Below are positions 35,138 through 44,917 of a stretch of 64,000 nucleotides of DNA, one piece after another (the first letter of the stretch is position 1; each line of letters starts with the position of its first letter). This DNA comes from CAVVEC01 sp963770485 (GTDB lineage Bacteria > Acidobacteriota > Terriglobia > Terriglobales > Acidobacteriaceae). The stretch is taken from the NCBI GenBank assembly GCA_963770485.1, contig CAVYPX010000016.1:744001-808000 (forward strand). Reading direction: 5' to 3'. The notes beneath the pieces are model-generated. The model worked only from the letters and a program-made list of their open reading frames with translations. It did no database searches and was not told where the DNA came from. The position numbers and the translations under genes were made by a program.

Positions 35138-35551
35138 TCATTCCCCCATGACCTTCACAATCAGCCGCTTATCGCGCTGGCCATCAAATTCGGCGTAGAA
35201 GATACGCTGCCAGGTTCCAAGATCCAGCTTCCCCGCGGTGATCGGGACAATGACCTCGTGATGAATCAGAAGCGACTTGAGGTGGGAATCGCCGTTGTCT
35301 TCGCCGGTTTGGTGATGCTTGTAGTTCGGGTTAAACGGCGCGAGTCTCTCCAGCCACTGGTCGATGTCCTCGATCAGCCCGGATTCATTATCGTTGACGT
35401 AAACTGCGGCGGTGATGTGCATGGCCGAAACCAGGACCATGCCCTCTTGCACTCCACTTCTCTTGACCAGAGCCTCGACCTGCGGAGTGAGATGGACATA
35501 AGCACGATGGGTTTTGGTATGAATCTTTATGTACTCCGTGGAAACCTTCAT
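35138..35551 (-). CDS. YjbQ/UPF0047 family protein
   Basis: 137 aa starting at ATG 35551. The family signatures are clear: [20 protein letters not shown], then [20 protein letters not shown] and [20 protein letters not shown]. The conserved His and Asp/Glu side chains form a likely metal site. Some homologues have thiamine-phosphate synthase activity in vitro or after complementation, but their physiological role is not settled. A longer in-frame start exists eight codons upstream. It is a single gene on the minus strand. Confidence 0.92.
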   Translation of the reverse strand: MKVSTEYIKIHTKTHRAYVHLTPQVEALVKRSGVQEGMVLVSAMHITAAVYVNDNESGLIEDIDQWLERLAPFNPNYKHHQTGEDNGDSHLKSLLIHHEVIVPITAGKLDLGTWQRIFYAEFDGQRDKRLIVKVMGE

Positions 35552-35676
35552 TCGTGATCTCCTGAACTGCGTCACACGAGATTCTACTGGAGGGTCGAGC
35601 GCACGTTGGGCCAGTAACCTCCGTTATGTCTTGAACCGGTCAAGATCACAGCAAAAGCCGGAATATCTGCTAGATA

Positions 35677-35925
35677 ATGGAACTTCGGAGGCGTCCTTCA
35701 GTCGTGTTGAGGCTTGACTACTTATCCTGTGTGCTAACGGTTTTCTCAACCATTCTGGTCGGAAGGCGATGCTGGGAGGGTTGGGTTCTGGCGGGTATGA
35801 ACAGCGCAATCATCTGTGTCATCGGTGTGAGGACAGCGCAGTTGGGCTTTGTTCCAGCCAACCTGTTCTGCATCGTGCTCTACGGATTTAACCTCAGGGC
35901 CTGGCGCAAGCAGGGGACGCCATAA
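35677..35925 (+). CDS. Small membrane protein, PnuC-like fragment
   Basis: 82 aa with three hydrophobic segments: VLTVFSTILV, WVLAGMNSAIICVIGVRTAQ and VPANLFCIVLYGFNLRAW. The pattern WEGW-x-N-x(n)-N-x-Y-x-x-R-x-W is reminiscent of the C-terminal part of PnuC-like nicotinamide riboside carriers and of small proteins of that group, but it is too short to be a complete transporter. It stands alone before the DUF2339 gene. It may be a small stand-alone membrane protein or a fragment. Confidence 0.5.
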   Translation: MELRRRPSVVLRLDYLSCVLTVFSTILVGRRCWEGWVLAGMNSAIICVIGVRTAQLGFVPANLFCIVLYGFNLRAWRKQGTP

Positions 35926-36077
35926 TTCCGAAGGAATTGGCTTGCGGGGGGATGTTGGAGGGATGGCTGGACCTGCTTTACCGTTCTCCGAGTGACTATT
36001 CACATGCTCCTTTGAAAATGTTGTGGAACCCGGGTCAGTTTCGCGGATAATGCCCTTGAGCATAACCTCCAATACCT

Positions 36078-37901
36078 GTGAATCCTTCTCTCGACGATTT
36101 GGAAGAGCTTCGGCAAGCGCTCAAGGAGTTGAGCACCCGAGTGCTCAAAATAGAGAGCGCCATCGGCATTGCCGCCGCTTCTTCAGACAAGTCCGCATCG
36201 CGGCCTGAGAGTCCCACGGTTACTCCTGCTGTCCTGCCCACTCTCCAAGAATTGCCCGAGGCTGTAGTTGTTCATCGTCCGCCAACTGTTGAGCCGGCGG
36301 AACCGGCGACACCAAGAGACTTGGAATCGCTCATCGGATCCCACTGGCTGAATCGCGCGGGCATTGCGGCGGTTCTGATCGGCGTTGCGTACTTTCTGAA
36401 GTTCGCATTTGAGAATAACTGGATCGGGCCAGCCGGCAGGATAACGATCGGACTGCTGGCCGGAATTGCGGTCGTGCTGTGGAGTGAGCGCTTCCGCAGC
36501 CGCGGTTACAAGGTGTTCTCTTATTCCTTGAAAGCGGTTGGAATCGGTGTGCTCTATCTGTCGTTGTGGGCTGGGTTTCAGGTTTACAGCCTGGTTCCGA
36601 GCGGAGTGGCATTTGTTTCCATGCTGGCCGTGACCGCTGCCACGGCGGCTATGGCGCTGGGACAAGACGCCGAAATCCTCGCGGCCTTCGCCTTGGTGGG
36701 TGGCTTTGTGACTCCCCTCCTGCTTTCGAGCGGCCAGAATCGCGAAGTCGCGCTGTTCTCGTACGTTGCACTTCTCGACCTGGCGACCTTGGGAATGATG
36801 GTGTTCAAACCGTGGCGCCGTCTGCTCGCGATGAGCTTTGCCGGAACCGTGGCTCTGTATGTCGGCTGGTATTTCAGTTTCTACGGAGGTAGTGAACTTC
36901 ATTGGACGATCGGCTTCGCAACGCTCTTTTTCGCGGTGTTCGCCGTCGCGCCCTTGGTGACGCAGAAATCCAGCCAGGCGGCAGCCTCCGACTGGGTCCT
37001 CTTGCCACTCGCGTTCGTGAATGCCGGCTTTTACTTTCTTACCGTCTACGGAATGCTGGTGGACGTAAGCCAGGCCGATGCTGCGTGGTTTGCGCTCGCT
37101 TTGGCGCTGGTTTACATTTTCCTGAGCCGTCAAACCCAGGCCCGGTATACAAATGTGGACCTGGCACAGAAGCAGCGTCTGTTGCATCTGGCGTTAGCGA
37201 TTGGCTTTATTACGATCGCGATTCCCATTCGCTTGGACGCACACTGGATCACGCTAGGTTGGTTCGTCGAAGCGGCTGTATTGCTGTGGGTGGCGGACCG
37301 CATTCATTCTGATTTGCTCAACGCGTTCGCGTTAACTGCTCTGGTATTGGGAATCATACGCCTGCTTGCCTTCGATAACTTTTATTCCAGCCGGCTGCTC
37401 TTCAACCCCCGCATGGCTACGTATGCCGTGGCAATCGCCGTGCTGGGGGCGGTTTCCTGGTACGGTGCGAAACGCAAAGAGCGCGGTGCGCGGGGTATCG
37501 CGGGCGGGGCACTGATTGCCCTGAATCTGCTTGCTCTTACCGCACTAGGCCGGGAAATCTCTGATTACTTCGCGCGGCAGATGGTTTGGGAGAATTTCAG
37601 GCGCGTGGAGATCATGCGTGATTTCGCATACTCCGCTCTCTCGATGTTGTACGGCGCTGGGCTGATGGCGGTCGGCTTCTGGCGGAGATCTGGTTTTGTG
37701 CGCTGGCAAGCGCTGGTGCTGATTGCGGCTACAACCGCCAAGGTGTTCGTTTACGACACATCGGCGCTCGACCGCGTCTACCGCATTCTGAGTTTCATCG
37801 CGCTCGGCGTGCTCCTTTTAGCTGTTTCGTTCGTCTACCAGAGCGACTGGCTTAAGCTTTCCTCGAAAGAACATCGTTCCCTGGATCGTGCCAAAACATG
37901 A
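36078..37901 (+). CDS. DUF2339 large membrane protein
   Basis: 607 aa. The N terminus is a short coiled coil (LEELRQALKELSTRVLKIES), then a Pro-rich linker. After ESLIGSHWLNRAGIAAVLIG come about 14-16 membrane segments; this block and the KFAFENNWIGPAGR motif identify DUF2339. The start is GTG 36078. The function is unknown; a role in the cell envelope is usually assumed. Its stop overlaps the start of the DUF3999 gene (ATGA), a pairing also found in other bacteria, so the two likely act in one complex. Confidence 0.85.
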   Translation: MNPSLDDLEELRQALKELSTRVLKIESAIGIAAASSDKSASRPESPTVTPAVLPTLQELPEAVVVHRPPTVEPAEPATPRDLESLIGSHWLNRAGIAAVLIGVAYFLKFAFENNWIGPAGRITIGLLAGIAVVLWSERFRSRGYKVFSYSLKAVGIGVLYLSLWAGFQVYSLVPSGVAFVSMLAVTAATAAMALGQDAEILAAFALVGGFVTPLLLSSGQNREVALFSYVALLDLATLGMMVFKPWRRLLAMSFAGTVALYVGWYFSFYGGSELHWTIGFATLFFAVFAVAPLVTQKSSQAAASDWVLLPLAFVNAGFYFLTVYGMLVDVSQADAAWFALALALVYIFLSRQTQARYTNVDLAQKQRLLHLALAIGFITIAIPIRLDAHWITLGWFVEAAVLLWVADRIHSDLLNAFALTALVLGIIRLLAFDNFYSSRLLFNPRMATYAVAIAVLGAVSWYGAKRKERGARGIAGGALIALNLLALTALGREISDYFARQMVWENFRRVEIMRDFAYSALSMLYGAGLMAVGFWRRSGFVRWQALVLIAATTAKVFVYDTSALDRVYRILSFIALGVLLLAVSFVYQSDWLKLSSKEHRSLDRAKT

Positions 37902-39142
37902 GGCCGACGGTTGCAATCTATTTCTTGCTCTGCCTGTTCCCAGGGCCCGCTGATTACCAGGCGGCCATATCCTATTTCAGCAACGTGCGGGAAGTGCGGG
38001 TATCTTCGCAAGACCAGCAAAACTATGTCGTGGTGGACGGGGATTTGTGGAAGCGGGCCCGTCCCGACCTCGCAGACGTGCGCCTGTACGATGGTCAGAC
38101 TCAGGTGCAATATGTCCTAAAGGAACGAAGCGGGAGCCTTGCCAGCGAGGAGCAGAAGGCAAAGATGTTGAATCTCGGCAGAGTCGAAGGACACACTGAG
38201 TTTGATCTCGATTTGGAGATCGTCCCGGAATACGACCGCCTACGGGTTGGGACAAACGCGCAAAACTTCGTAGTCACGGCGCACATCGAAGGACGGAACA
38301 GTTTGAATGATCGTCACGCTGTTCGGCTCGGGTCAGGAACTCTCTACGATTTCACGCGCGAGAATCTGGGATCGAATGAAGTGCTCAAGATTCCAACTTC
38401 GAGCTTCCGCTACCTGCATGTCAGTCTGGGCGACGGCCTGCGTCCGGACCAAGTCACGGAGGTTTTTGTTTCCAACTTGCGCGAAGAAAAGGCAGCGTGG
38501 ACGAATGCCGGCGCTTGTAGAGTGCAGACCCAGGTTGTGCAGAAGAGCACGGTGGCAGAATGCCAGCCGGACGTGGCGGCGCCCCTGGACCGCATTTCGT
38601 TTCAGATCGCCCCCGAGTCTGTGAACTTTCGCCGAACGGTCCTTGTGTTTGACTCCACAGGTGCTGAGATCGCACGCGGCACAATCAGCCGCGTAAAGAT
38701 GAATCGGAATGGCCAGGCAATTCTCTCAGAGAATCTGGCTTTGGATCTTCCGGGAGTGCGATCCAAAGACCTTACAGAGCTCAAGATTACGGTCGAGAAT
38801 GGCGACAACGCCAGCCTTCCAATCCAGTCCGTACAGCTTCTTTCTATCGAGCGGCGCATTTATTTCGATCCCGGACGGAGATCGGCGCTTAAGCTCTACT
38901 GTGGCGATCCGAAACTAGGTCCCGCCGCTTACGACTATGCGACCTTCTTCCATGAGGACGCGGCCTCCCCAGAAGCGCAATTAGGCCCGGATGCACATAA
39001 CCCGGAGTACGCTGGACGTCCCGACGACCGTCCCTGGTCGGAGCGGCACACGATCGTGCTCTGGACGGCGATGATTCTGGCCGTGGTTACACTTGCCGCG
39101 GTGGCACTACGAGGGTTTCGGACGACCTACGAGGTAGATTAG
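37898..39142 (+). CDS. DUF3999 family protein
   Basis: 414 aa. It starts inside the last codons of the DUF2339 gene (ATGA overlap). A signal peptide (PTVAIYFLLCLFPGPADYQA) leads into a large periplasmic part with several beta-sandwich-like segments (YVVVDGDLWKRARPDLADVR, FVVTAHIEGRNSLNDRHAVR). One C-terminal membrane segment (TIVLWTAMILAVVTLAAVAL) is followed by a short cytoplasmic tail. This is the layout of DUF3999. Function is unknown, and the coupling to DUF2339 is the main clue. It is convergent with ftsK, overlapping it by 4 bp. Confidence 0.85.
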   Translation: MRPTVAIYFLLCLFPGPADYQAAISYFSNVREVRVSSQDQQNYVVVDGDLWKRARPDLADVRLYDGQTQVQYVLKERSGSLASEEQKAKMLNLGRVEGHTEFDLDLEIVPEYDRLRVGTNAQNFVVTAHIEGRNSLNDRHAVRLGSGTLYDFTRENLGSNEVLKIPTSSFRYLHVSLGDGLRPDQVTEVFVSNLREEKAAWTNAGACRVQTQVVQKSTVAECQPDVAAPLDRISFQIAPESVNFRRTVLVFDSTGAEIARGTISRVKMNRNGQAILSENLALDLPGVRSKDLTELKITVENGDNASLPIQSVQLLSIERRIYFDPGRRSALKLYCGDPKLGPAAYDYATFFHEDAASPEAQLGPDAHNPEYAGRPDDRPWSERHTIVLWTAMILAVVTLAAVALRGFRTTYEVD

Positions 39143-41520
39143 CGCAGCGACTCTTCCACTTCCGAAAGCCAACCTGGGCGCTTCAGCACTTCGCGCGGCT
39201 TGGGACCGTCCGCGGCCCCTACAATTCCGTCCCGCTCCATCAAATCGATCAGATGGGCCGCGCGCCCGTAGCCAATTCTCAGGCGCCGCTGCAGCAGGGA
39301 AGTGGAAGCCTTGCCGAATTCCACGACCAGCTTTACGGCATCTTCGTAGAGAGGATCGTGCTCCACTTCGCCGTCTTCCCCCTCTTCACCGGGCCCGCCG
39401 TTCTCTCGTTCTTCCTTCGGGGCTTCCAGGAATTGCTCCTCGTACTCGGCGAGGGCCTGGGAGCGCCAGAACTCGACCACAGCCGCAATCTCTTTTTCAG
39501 TGACAAGCGGAGCGTGCAAGCGGTGCACCCGGGCTGATCCGGAAGGTAGATAGAGCATATCGCCGCGGCCCAGCAGAGCTTCGGCGCCGTTGGCATCGAG
39601 AATCGTGCGCGAGTCCACCTTGGTCGCCACCCGAAACGACATGCGCGCCGGGAAATTCGCCTTGATCAAACCTGTGATTACGTCTACGGAAGGCCGTTGT
39701 GTCGCCAGAACCAGGTGAATTCCGACTGCACGTGCCATCTGCGCCAGCCGTGTGATGGATTCTTCCACGTTGCCGGAATCGAGCATCATCAGGTCGGCCA
39801 ATTCGTCAATGATGATGACGATGTAAGGCAGCGGACGCTCTTCAGAATCGTCGCCAAACAAACTCGGCGTGCCGTCTTCCTCGAACAGCTTGTTGTACTG
39901 ATCAATGTTTCGCACGCCTTTTTCGGCCAGCAGCTTCAGGCGGCGTTCCATCTCGCGCACCGCATTCCGCAGGGCATTCGCCGCTAACTTGGGCTCGGTG
40001 ATGATCGGCGTGTACAGGTGGGGAACACCTTCATAATTGCCCAACTCCAGCCGTTTCGGATCCACCAGCACAAGCCGAACCTGGTCAGGCGTGGCTTTGT
40101 ACAGGATGGACATGATCATGGCATTAATCGCTACGCTCTTGCCTGAGCCCGTCGAGCCCGCAATGAGCAGGTGCGGCATCCCGTTCAGATCAGCGGTAAC
40201 GATGCGCCCGTTAATGTCTTTGCCTAATGCCAGCGTCAGCTTCGATTTCGATCCGATGAATTCCGGGGACTCAATGTTCTCCCGCAGCCAGATGATCTCG
40301 CGTTCGCGGTTGGGCACCTGAATGCCAACCGTTGACTTTCCCGCCATCCGCTCGATCAGGATGCTTTCGGCTTTCAGCGCCAGGCAGAGATCGTCCGTCA
40401 GATTGGTGATGCGGCTGTACTTGATGCCAGCCTCGGGCTTGAATTCAAAAGTGGTGACCACCGGGCCGGGGTTGATCTGGGTAATTTGTCCGTGTACTTC
40501 GAACTCTGCGTACTTCTGTGTGAGCACCTGGGCCAGCAATTTCAATTCGTCGGCATCGACGGCTTGCTGCTCGTCGGGACGATGCAGCAGGGAGCTCGGC
40601 GGCAGCTTGTAACCGCCGGCGATACGGGGCAAGGTCGTTCTTGGTTTCTGCGCGTTGTCAGCACGCTCCGTGACTTCTGGAGAAACCGTCTGAACTCCTG
40701 GCTGATGTTCCGCCGGCTGCTGTTCCGCACGCTGGCTGCTTTCCTGCGCAAATGTCCGCTCAATACCGGTTTGGACTGGCTCGGGAACACGCGCCTGCGG
40801 CGGAGGTGGAGAACTCAAAGCCCTGGCCGGAACCATTTGCGTCGTGATCACCGGCTTCGGAGAGGCACGCCGCTTCTCGAGCTCTTTCTGCATCCGCTTC
40901 TTGGCTCGTGCCTCCTGCCAATCTTTCCAGCGTTGCCACAGTGCAATCGTGAATGCGAAGCGTGTGGGCGCCCAGACCTGCAGCGCCGAGAACGAGAATG
41001 ATGTGCATAGATACAACGCTACAGCCAGAACGCTGGTGCAAACGATATATGCACCCGCCACATTAAAGTAATGAATGAGGAAATCCGCGACGATTCGGCC
41101 GAGCAGTCCCTCAACCGGAATCGCGTGCATCCAGCGCAGGTGTCCGGGCAAGAGCGCCAGAAGCGCAGGCACGAAGATCACCAGCCAGAGCCCGCCCAAA
41201 AACTTGGCAACCGGCGAGGCGATCTTGCGGGAACGAAACCAGCGCGCGCCAAGCATTGCAGAGAACACCGGGAGCAGAAACGCTCCAATTCCGAAACCCT
41301 GCAACATCAGGTCGGAAACCGCAGCTCCCGCCACGCCGATCCAGTTGCGGGCGGCTCGCGAAGCGGTCAACACCGAGGCGCTGTTTAACGACGGATCCAG
41401 CGGCGAATACGAAGCCAGTGCGAGGAAAAGGAGGAGCGCGGAGATGCACAACAGGAACCCGATCAGCTCATTGAGCCGCCGGTTGCTGGTCGGGGTAAAG
41501 ATCTGAGAAAAGTACTTCAT
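39139..41520 (-). CDS. ftsK: DNA translocase FtsK/SpoIIIE
   Basis: 793 aa from ATG 41520. Four N-terminal membrane segments (including ELIGFLLCISALLLFLALAS) anchor it at the division septum. A variable linker is followed by the RecA-like motor: Walker A in LLIAGSTGSGKSVAINAMIM, Walker B in YIVIIIDELADLMMLDS and the arginine-rich block MARAVGIHLVLATQRPSVDV. The C-terminal gamma domain (winged helix) contains LLQRRLRIGYGRAAHLIDLM, which reads the polar KOPS-like sequences. It pumps DNA to resolve chromosomes at division. An upstream in-frame start at 41571 lacks a site for ribosomes. Confidence 0.95.
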   Translation of the reverse strand: MKYFSQIFTPTSNRRLNELIGFLLCISALLLFLALASYSPLDPSLNSASVLTASRAARNWIGVAGAAVSDLMLQGFGIGAFLLPVFSAMLGARWFRSRKIASPVAKFLGGLWLVIFVPALLALLPGHLRWMHAIPVEGLLGRIVADFLIHYFNVAGAYIVCTSVLAVALYLCTSFSFSALQVWAPTRFAFTIALWQRWKDWQEARAKKRMQKELEKRRASPKPVITTQMVPARALSSPPPPQARVPEPVQTGIERTFAQESSQRAEQQPAEHQPGVQTVSPEVTERADNAQKPRTTLPRIAGGYKLPPSSLLHRPDEQQAVDADELKLLAQVLTQKYAEFEVHGQITQINPGPVVTTFEFKPEAGIKYSRITNLTDDLCLALKAESILIERMAGKSTVGIQVPNREREIIWLRENIESPEFIGSKSKLTLALGKDINGRIVTADLNGMPHLLIAGSTGSGKSVAINAMIMSILYKATPDQVRLVLVDPKRLELGNYEGVPHLYTPIITEPKLAANALRNAVREMERRLKLLAEKGVRNIDQYNKLFEEDGTPSLFGDDSEERPLPYIVIIIDELADLMMLDSGNVEESITRLAQMARAVGIHLVLATQRPSVDVITGLIKANFPARMSFRVATKVDSRTILDANGAEALLGRGDMLYLPSGSARVHRLHAPLVTEKEIAAVVEFWRSQALAEYEEQFLEAPKEERENGGPGEEGEDGEVEHDPLYEDAVKLVVEFGKASTSLLQRRLRIGYGRAAHLIDLMERDGIVGAADGPKPREVLKRPGWLSEVEESLR

Positions 41521-41745
41521 AGGCGCACTTGGTACCACGCAGAAACCACACTCCCGCCTGCGGTGTAACACCTACGCCAGAGCCTTATGATTATGACAAG
41601 AACTGGAGGGTGGTACAACTAAGGACTTCGCGCCCGGTATCCAGAGTGACAAACACAACCTATGTGCCCACGGGTGCGAGCGCACAAGGGCAGGTGGCGG
41701 CAACACCCGCGTAGGGGCGGAGCCTTACACGGAAGCACCATTTCC

Positions 41746-42618
41746 CTACTGCAGGTGCCACATCAACGCCAGACCAATCACAATTACGCCCAGCACGATG
41801 CGATAGACAATGAAGGCTTTCAGGCTATTGGATTGAAGATAGCGAATCAGCCAGGCGATCGTGGCATATCCGACGATCGCCGAAACCACCACTCCTACGA
41901 GAAACGGCATGTGCATTCCCGCGGGCAAGCCCTCTTTTCTCAGTTCGTGAGCCTTAAGCAGCGCGGCGCCAGCGATGATGGGGGTCGAAAGCAGGAAACT
42001 AAAGCGCACGGCGGCTTCCCGCGTCATATTGCGGAACAAGCCCGCGGTGATCGTTGAACCCGAGCGCGACACGCCGGGGATCAGCGCAAAAGCCTGGGCG
42101 CAGCCCACGACGAGGGCATCCGCAAAGCTGATGCGGGTAAGCGGCTTCGTAAGCTGGCTGACCTTCTCTCCCCACCACATCAATACCGCTACCGCAATCA
42201 AAGCCGCAGAGATCAAATAGATGTGTTCCCGAAAGTAATCCTCGGCCGAGTGTTCCAGTAATTTCCCTGCAATGGCGCCGGGTATCGTCGCGATTGCAAG
42301 AAACCAGAGAAGTAAACGCTCTTCTCGCTGCTCATCTGCGGTAAGGTTTTGGTCGGATCCGCTCGCCTCGGAAAAGCGCACTACCTTGCCGCCCAGGGCC
42401 GCCCGGATAATCTGAAACCACGTTCGACGAAAATAGAAGAGGACTGAGAGCAGTGTGCCAAAGTGCAGCGCCACATCAAAAGTGAGCTCGTGCGCGGGCG
42501 AAAGTTCGTTCCACCCGAGTAATCGGCGCACGATAATCAAATGTCCTGAGCTGGAAACTGGAATAAATTCCGCCAGCCCTTGAATGATGGCTAGAACTAC
42601 GGCTTGATAAATTGGCAA
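41746..42618 (-). CDS. uppP: Undecaprenyl-diphosphatase UppP (BacA)
   Basis: 290 aa, eight or so hydrophobic segments. Signatures of the family are visible: IQGLAEFIPVSSSGHLI (residues 12-28), with conserved Glu and Ser, and PGVSRSGSTITAGLF in the second half. The enzyme dephosphorylates undecaprenyl diphosphate to recycle the lipid carrier for cell-wall and O-antigen synthesis. It ends next to ftsK (about 225 bp) and begins 1 bp after the SH3/TPR gene stop, so it may share a transcript with that gene. Confidence 0.95.
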   Translation of the reverse strand: MPIYQAVVLAIIQGLAEFIPVSSSGHLIIVRRLLGWNELSPAHELTFDVALHFGTLLSVLFYFRRTWFQIIRAALGGKVVRFSEASGSDQNLTADEQREERLLLWFLAIATIPGAIAGKLLEHSAEDYFREHIYLISAALIAVAVLMWWGEKVSQLTKPLTRISFADALVVGCAQAFALIPGVSRSGSTITAGLFRNMTREAAVRFSFLLSTPIIAGAALLKAHELRKEGLPAGMHMPFLVGVVVSAIVGYATIAWLIRYLQSNSLKAFIVYRIVLGVIVIGLALMWHLQ

Positions 42619-42619
42619 G

Positions 42620-43543
42620 TTAGTCTACCCCGTTCCCATAGGTCGGAATGTTCTGCTCGATCATGAACAGGAGCCGCTGAGAGCGCGCTCCCCAATCGCT
42701 TTGCGAGGTCTGCGTCGCGGCTTTTTGTGCCAGAGCAATGGCCCTGGCCTTGGCTTCATCCGATTTCTTTGACTGATTTTCGGTCTTGTAAATCTCGATC
42801 AGCGCCGACTTTCGCCATGCCGCATCGTAGAGCGCCTCTGCCACCGCCGGTGACTGAGGATGTTCGTTGGCGTATTTCTCGTACATCTCCGCTTCCTTCT
42901 CGGGACACTTGGAGGAAGCCTGCCAGTCGCCGCACAGTTTGTTATCAATCAGGTGGAAGGCGGCCAGATCAGCCCATTTTGTTCCCGGAAACTTTTTCAT
43001 CACTTCCTTCATGTACTGTTCTTCCATGCCCTCGCGGAAGTAGGCTTCCTTCTCTCTGGCGGAAGGGCGCGACATCACGTCCTCCTTCTCGATCTGCCAG
43101 CGAATGTCAGCCGAGCGGTACATGGCTTCTCCGGCCAGCAGCGAGTTCGGAAAATATTCGGCGGTGCGGTAATACAGGCGCATCGCATCCTGTGCGGCGC
43201 CGCGACGACCGTGCCTTTGACTGGCCTGATCTTCGGAGTCCGCCGCCTCGCCAAACAGAATCTTGTCGCCGTTCACTGTGGAGGCCCGCACTACGCCCTT
43301 GTCTTGCATCCAGCCCGTCAAGGTTTTCTCTTCCGAAAGAGCGGCTTCGACGTGAATCCAGTCCCGGCTGGTCTCAAGCACAACCACCTCCCGTCCACGA
43401 TCGACATCCGCAAGCTTGGTTGAACTGGAATCGGGAGACAAATAGACGGAAGCGGTACGAATTGAAGTGCCGCGTACCACGTCCGCGCACGCTGTCGCAG
43501 TTAACAGCAATACGATAGCTGCAATTCTGAATCTCACATTCAT
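42620..43543 (-). CDS. Secreted SH3/TPR-type protein
   Basis: About 307 aa. A signal peptide (FRIAAIVLLLTATACADV) is followed by an SH3b-like domain (IRTASVYLSPDSSSTKLADV, with DWIHVEAA). A helical region with TPR-like repeats ends the protein (AMYRSADIRWQIEKED, AAWRKSALIEIYKTENQ). The Cys in the signal peptide could be a lipobox (LTATAC). The SH3b part suggests peptidoglycan contact. The best start is ATG 43543; a TTG at 43552 overlaps the stop of the threonine dehydratase gene. It lies in the operon ilvA-SH3/TPR-uppP, a mixed set with no obvious theme. Confidence 0.7.
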   Translation of the reverse strand: MNVRFRIAAIVLLLTATACADVVRGTSIRTASVYLSPDSSSTKLADVDRGREVVVLETSRDWIHVEAALSEEKTLTGWMQDKGVVRASTVNGDKILFGEAADSEDQASQRHGRRGAAQDAMRLYYRTAEYFPNSLLAGEAMYRSADIRWQIEKEDVMSRPSAREKEAYFREGMEEQYMKEVMKKFPGTKWADLAAFHLIDNKLCGDWQASSKCPEKEAEMYEKYANEHPQSPAVAEALYDAAWRKSALIEIYKTENQSKKSDEAKARAIALAQKAATQTSQSDWGARSQRLLFMIEQNIPTYGNGVD

Positions 43544-43548
43544 AATCT

Positions 43549-44538
43549 TCAACTCAGGGAAGCCGAGGCTTGCTTGATCTCCTGCAATAGCTGCGGATCA
43601 ATATTTCCTCCACTGATGACCGCGACATTCACGGTAGTTTTCGGCAACTCGTCCCTGCGGAACATCAACGCGGCCACCGAAACGGCGCCGCTGGGCTCAG
43701 CAACGGTTTTCGGATTCGTGGCAAGCCACCGCAGGGCCTGCCTGATTTCGCCCTCGCTCACTGTAATGATATCGTCTACATACTTGCGGATGTGCTCAAA
43801 GTTGATCGGGCCGATGCTTTGCGTGCGCAGCCCGTCGGCCATGGTCTGGGTGACTTCCTCGGCAGAGAACTGGACAAGTTTCCCGGATCGCAGGCTGGCC
43901 TGCGCATCTGCCGCAAATTCCGGCTCGACACCGATCACTTTCACAGTGGGCTTGCTCAGTTTTATCGCTGTGGCCACCCCGCTGATCATGCCACCGCCGC
44001 CAACTGGCACCAACACAGTCTCCACCTGGGGGAGATCTTCTAGAATCTCCAGCCCGATGGTGCCTTGACCGGCGATGATCTTCTCGTCGTTGAATGGAGG
44101 CACAATTACATAGCCGTGTTGCGCGGCCAATTCTTCCGCCTTAGCCTGACGCTCCAAGCTGCCCGGCCCGACCAGCACAAGTTCTGCGCCCAAGGCGGCC
44201 GTGGCTTCCCGTTTGATGGCCGGCGCGTTCCCCGGCATCACGATCACAGCCTTCGCCCCCAGCGCTCGCGCTGCGTAGGCCACACCTTGACCGTGGTTGC
44301 CGCTGGAATAGGTAATGACTCCTCGGTCCCGTTCTTCCTGGGAAAGGGCCGCGATCTTGTTGTAAGCCCCGCGCAGCTTAAAGGCGCCAATGGGCTGCAG
44401 ATTCTCCGGCTTGAGATAGAGCTTGCGGCCGTCAGGTTTAGAGCCGTTTTCGTGAAGATGGGAGAGGATAAGTTCGGTGCGGACAGCCACGCCGCGGAGG
44501 CGGGCCTGGGCGTCGCGGATGTCGCTGAGAGTGACCAT
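43549..44538 (-). CDS. Threonine ammonia-lyase / serine-threonine dehydratase
   Basis: 329 aa, fold type II PLP enzyme. The PLP-binding lysine is in PIGAFKLRGAYNK (about residues 50-62), the phosphate-binding glycine loop is GGGGMISG and the substrate loop SSGNHGQG. It deaminates threonine (or serine) to 2-oxobutyrate (or pyruvate). It is short and ends without an ACT regulatory domain, as in catabolic TdcB-type rather than biosynthetic IlvA enzymes, so feedback inhibition by isoleucine is not expected. It starts at ATG 44538 upstream of the SH3/TPR gene and close to the VapBC locus in divergent orientation. Confidence 0.88.
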   Translation of the reverse strand: MVTLSDIRDAQARLRGVAVRTELILSHLHENGSKPDGRKLYLKPENLQPIGAFKLRGAYNKIAALSQEERDRGVITYSSGNHGQGVAYAARALGAKAVIVMPGNAPAIKREATAALGAELVLVGPGSLERQAKAEELAAQHGYVIVPPFNDEKIIAGQGTIGLEILEDLPQVETVLVPVGGGGMISGVATAIKLSKPTVKVIGVEPEFAADAQASLRSGKLVQFSAEEVTQTMADGLRTQSIGPINFEHIRKYVDDIITVSEGEIRQALRWLATNPKTVAEPSGAVSVAALMFRRDELPKTTVNVAVISGGNIDPQLLQEIKQASASLS

Positions 44539-44643
44539 AGGTTACTGTTGCCCGGTCTGCCAGCAGCCGAATGGGATGGGTTCCCGCTTGCGTTGAAGAT
44601 CTATGATACAGCCCACGGCGTTAGCCGGCCAAATCGGCGTTGA

Positions 44644-44677
44644 CATCATGATGCCTATTATATAGCATCATGATGTG
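44644..44677 (+). promoter_or_regulatory. VapBC promoter with twin palindromes and leaderless start
   Basis: Two identical perfect palindromes CATCATGATG lie at 44644-44653 and 44666-44675, with a -10 (TATTAT, 44656-44661) between them. The second palindrome overlaps the GTG start codon (44675). A TSS near 44668-44669 leaves only a few untranslated bases, and no Shine-Dalgarno fits. Twin operators on the promoter are typical of autoregulated VapBC systems. Confidence 0.7.
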
Positions 44678-44917
44678 AGAACCACTCTTTCCCTGGATGA
44701 CGACGTTGCCCGTCTCTTGAACAAGGAGAGCCGGCGGTCCGGCGCCTCGTTCAAGCAGGTGGTCAATCACTTTTTGCGCTTGGGATTAATGGCTTCAAAA
44801 CAACCACCCAGAAAGCCCTTCGTGGTAAAGCCCATAAACCTGGGACTTCCTCCAGGATTGAGCTATGACAATGTTGAGCAGTTGCTCGAATTCCTGGAGG
44901 GACCGGAGTATCGGTGA
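44675..44917 (+). CDS. VapB-like antitoxin (ribbon-helix-helix)
   Basis: 80 aa starting at GTG 44675. The N terminus (MRTTLSLDDDVARLLNKESR) is a ribbon-helix-helix DNA-binding domain; the C terminus (KPINLGLPPGLSYDNVEQLL) is the extended toxin-neutralising tail typical of VapB. The stop overlaps the GTG start of the PIN gene (GTGA), so the pair is translationally coupled. It should repress its own promoter at the two palindromes that overlap its start. Confidence 0.85.
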   Translation: MRTTLSLDDDVARLLNKESRRSGASFKQVVNHFLRLGLMASKQPPRKPFVVKPINLGLPPGLSYDNVEQLLEFLEGPEYR

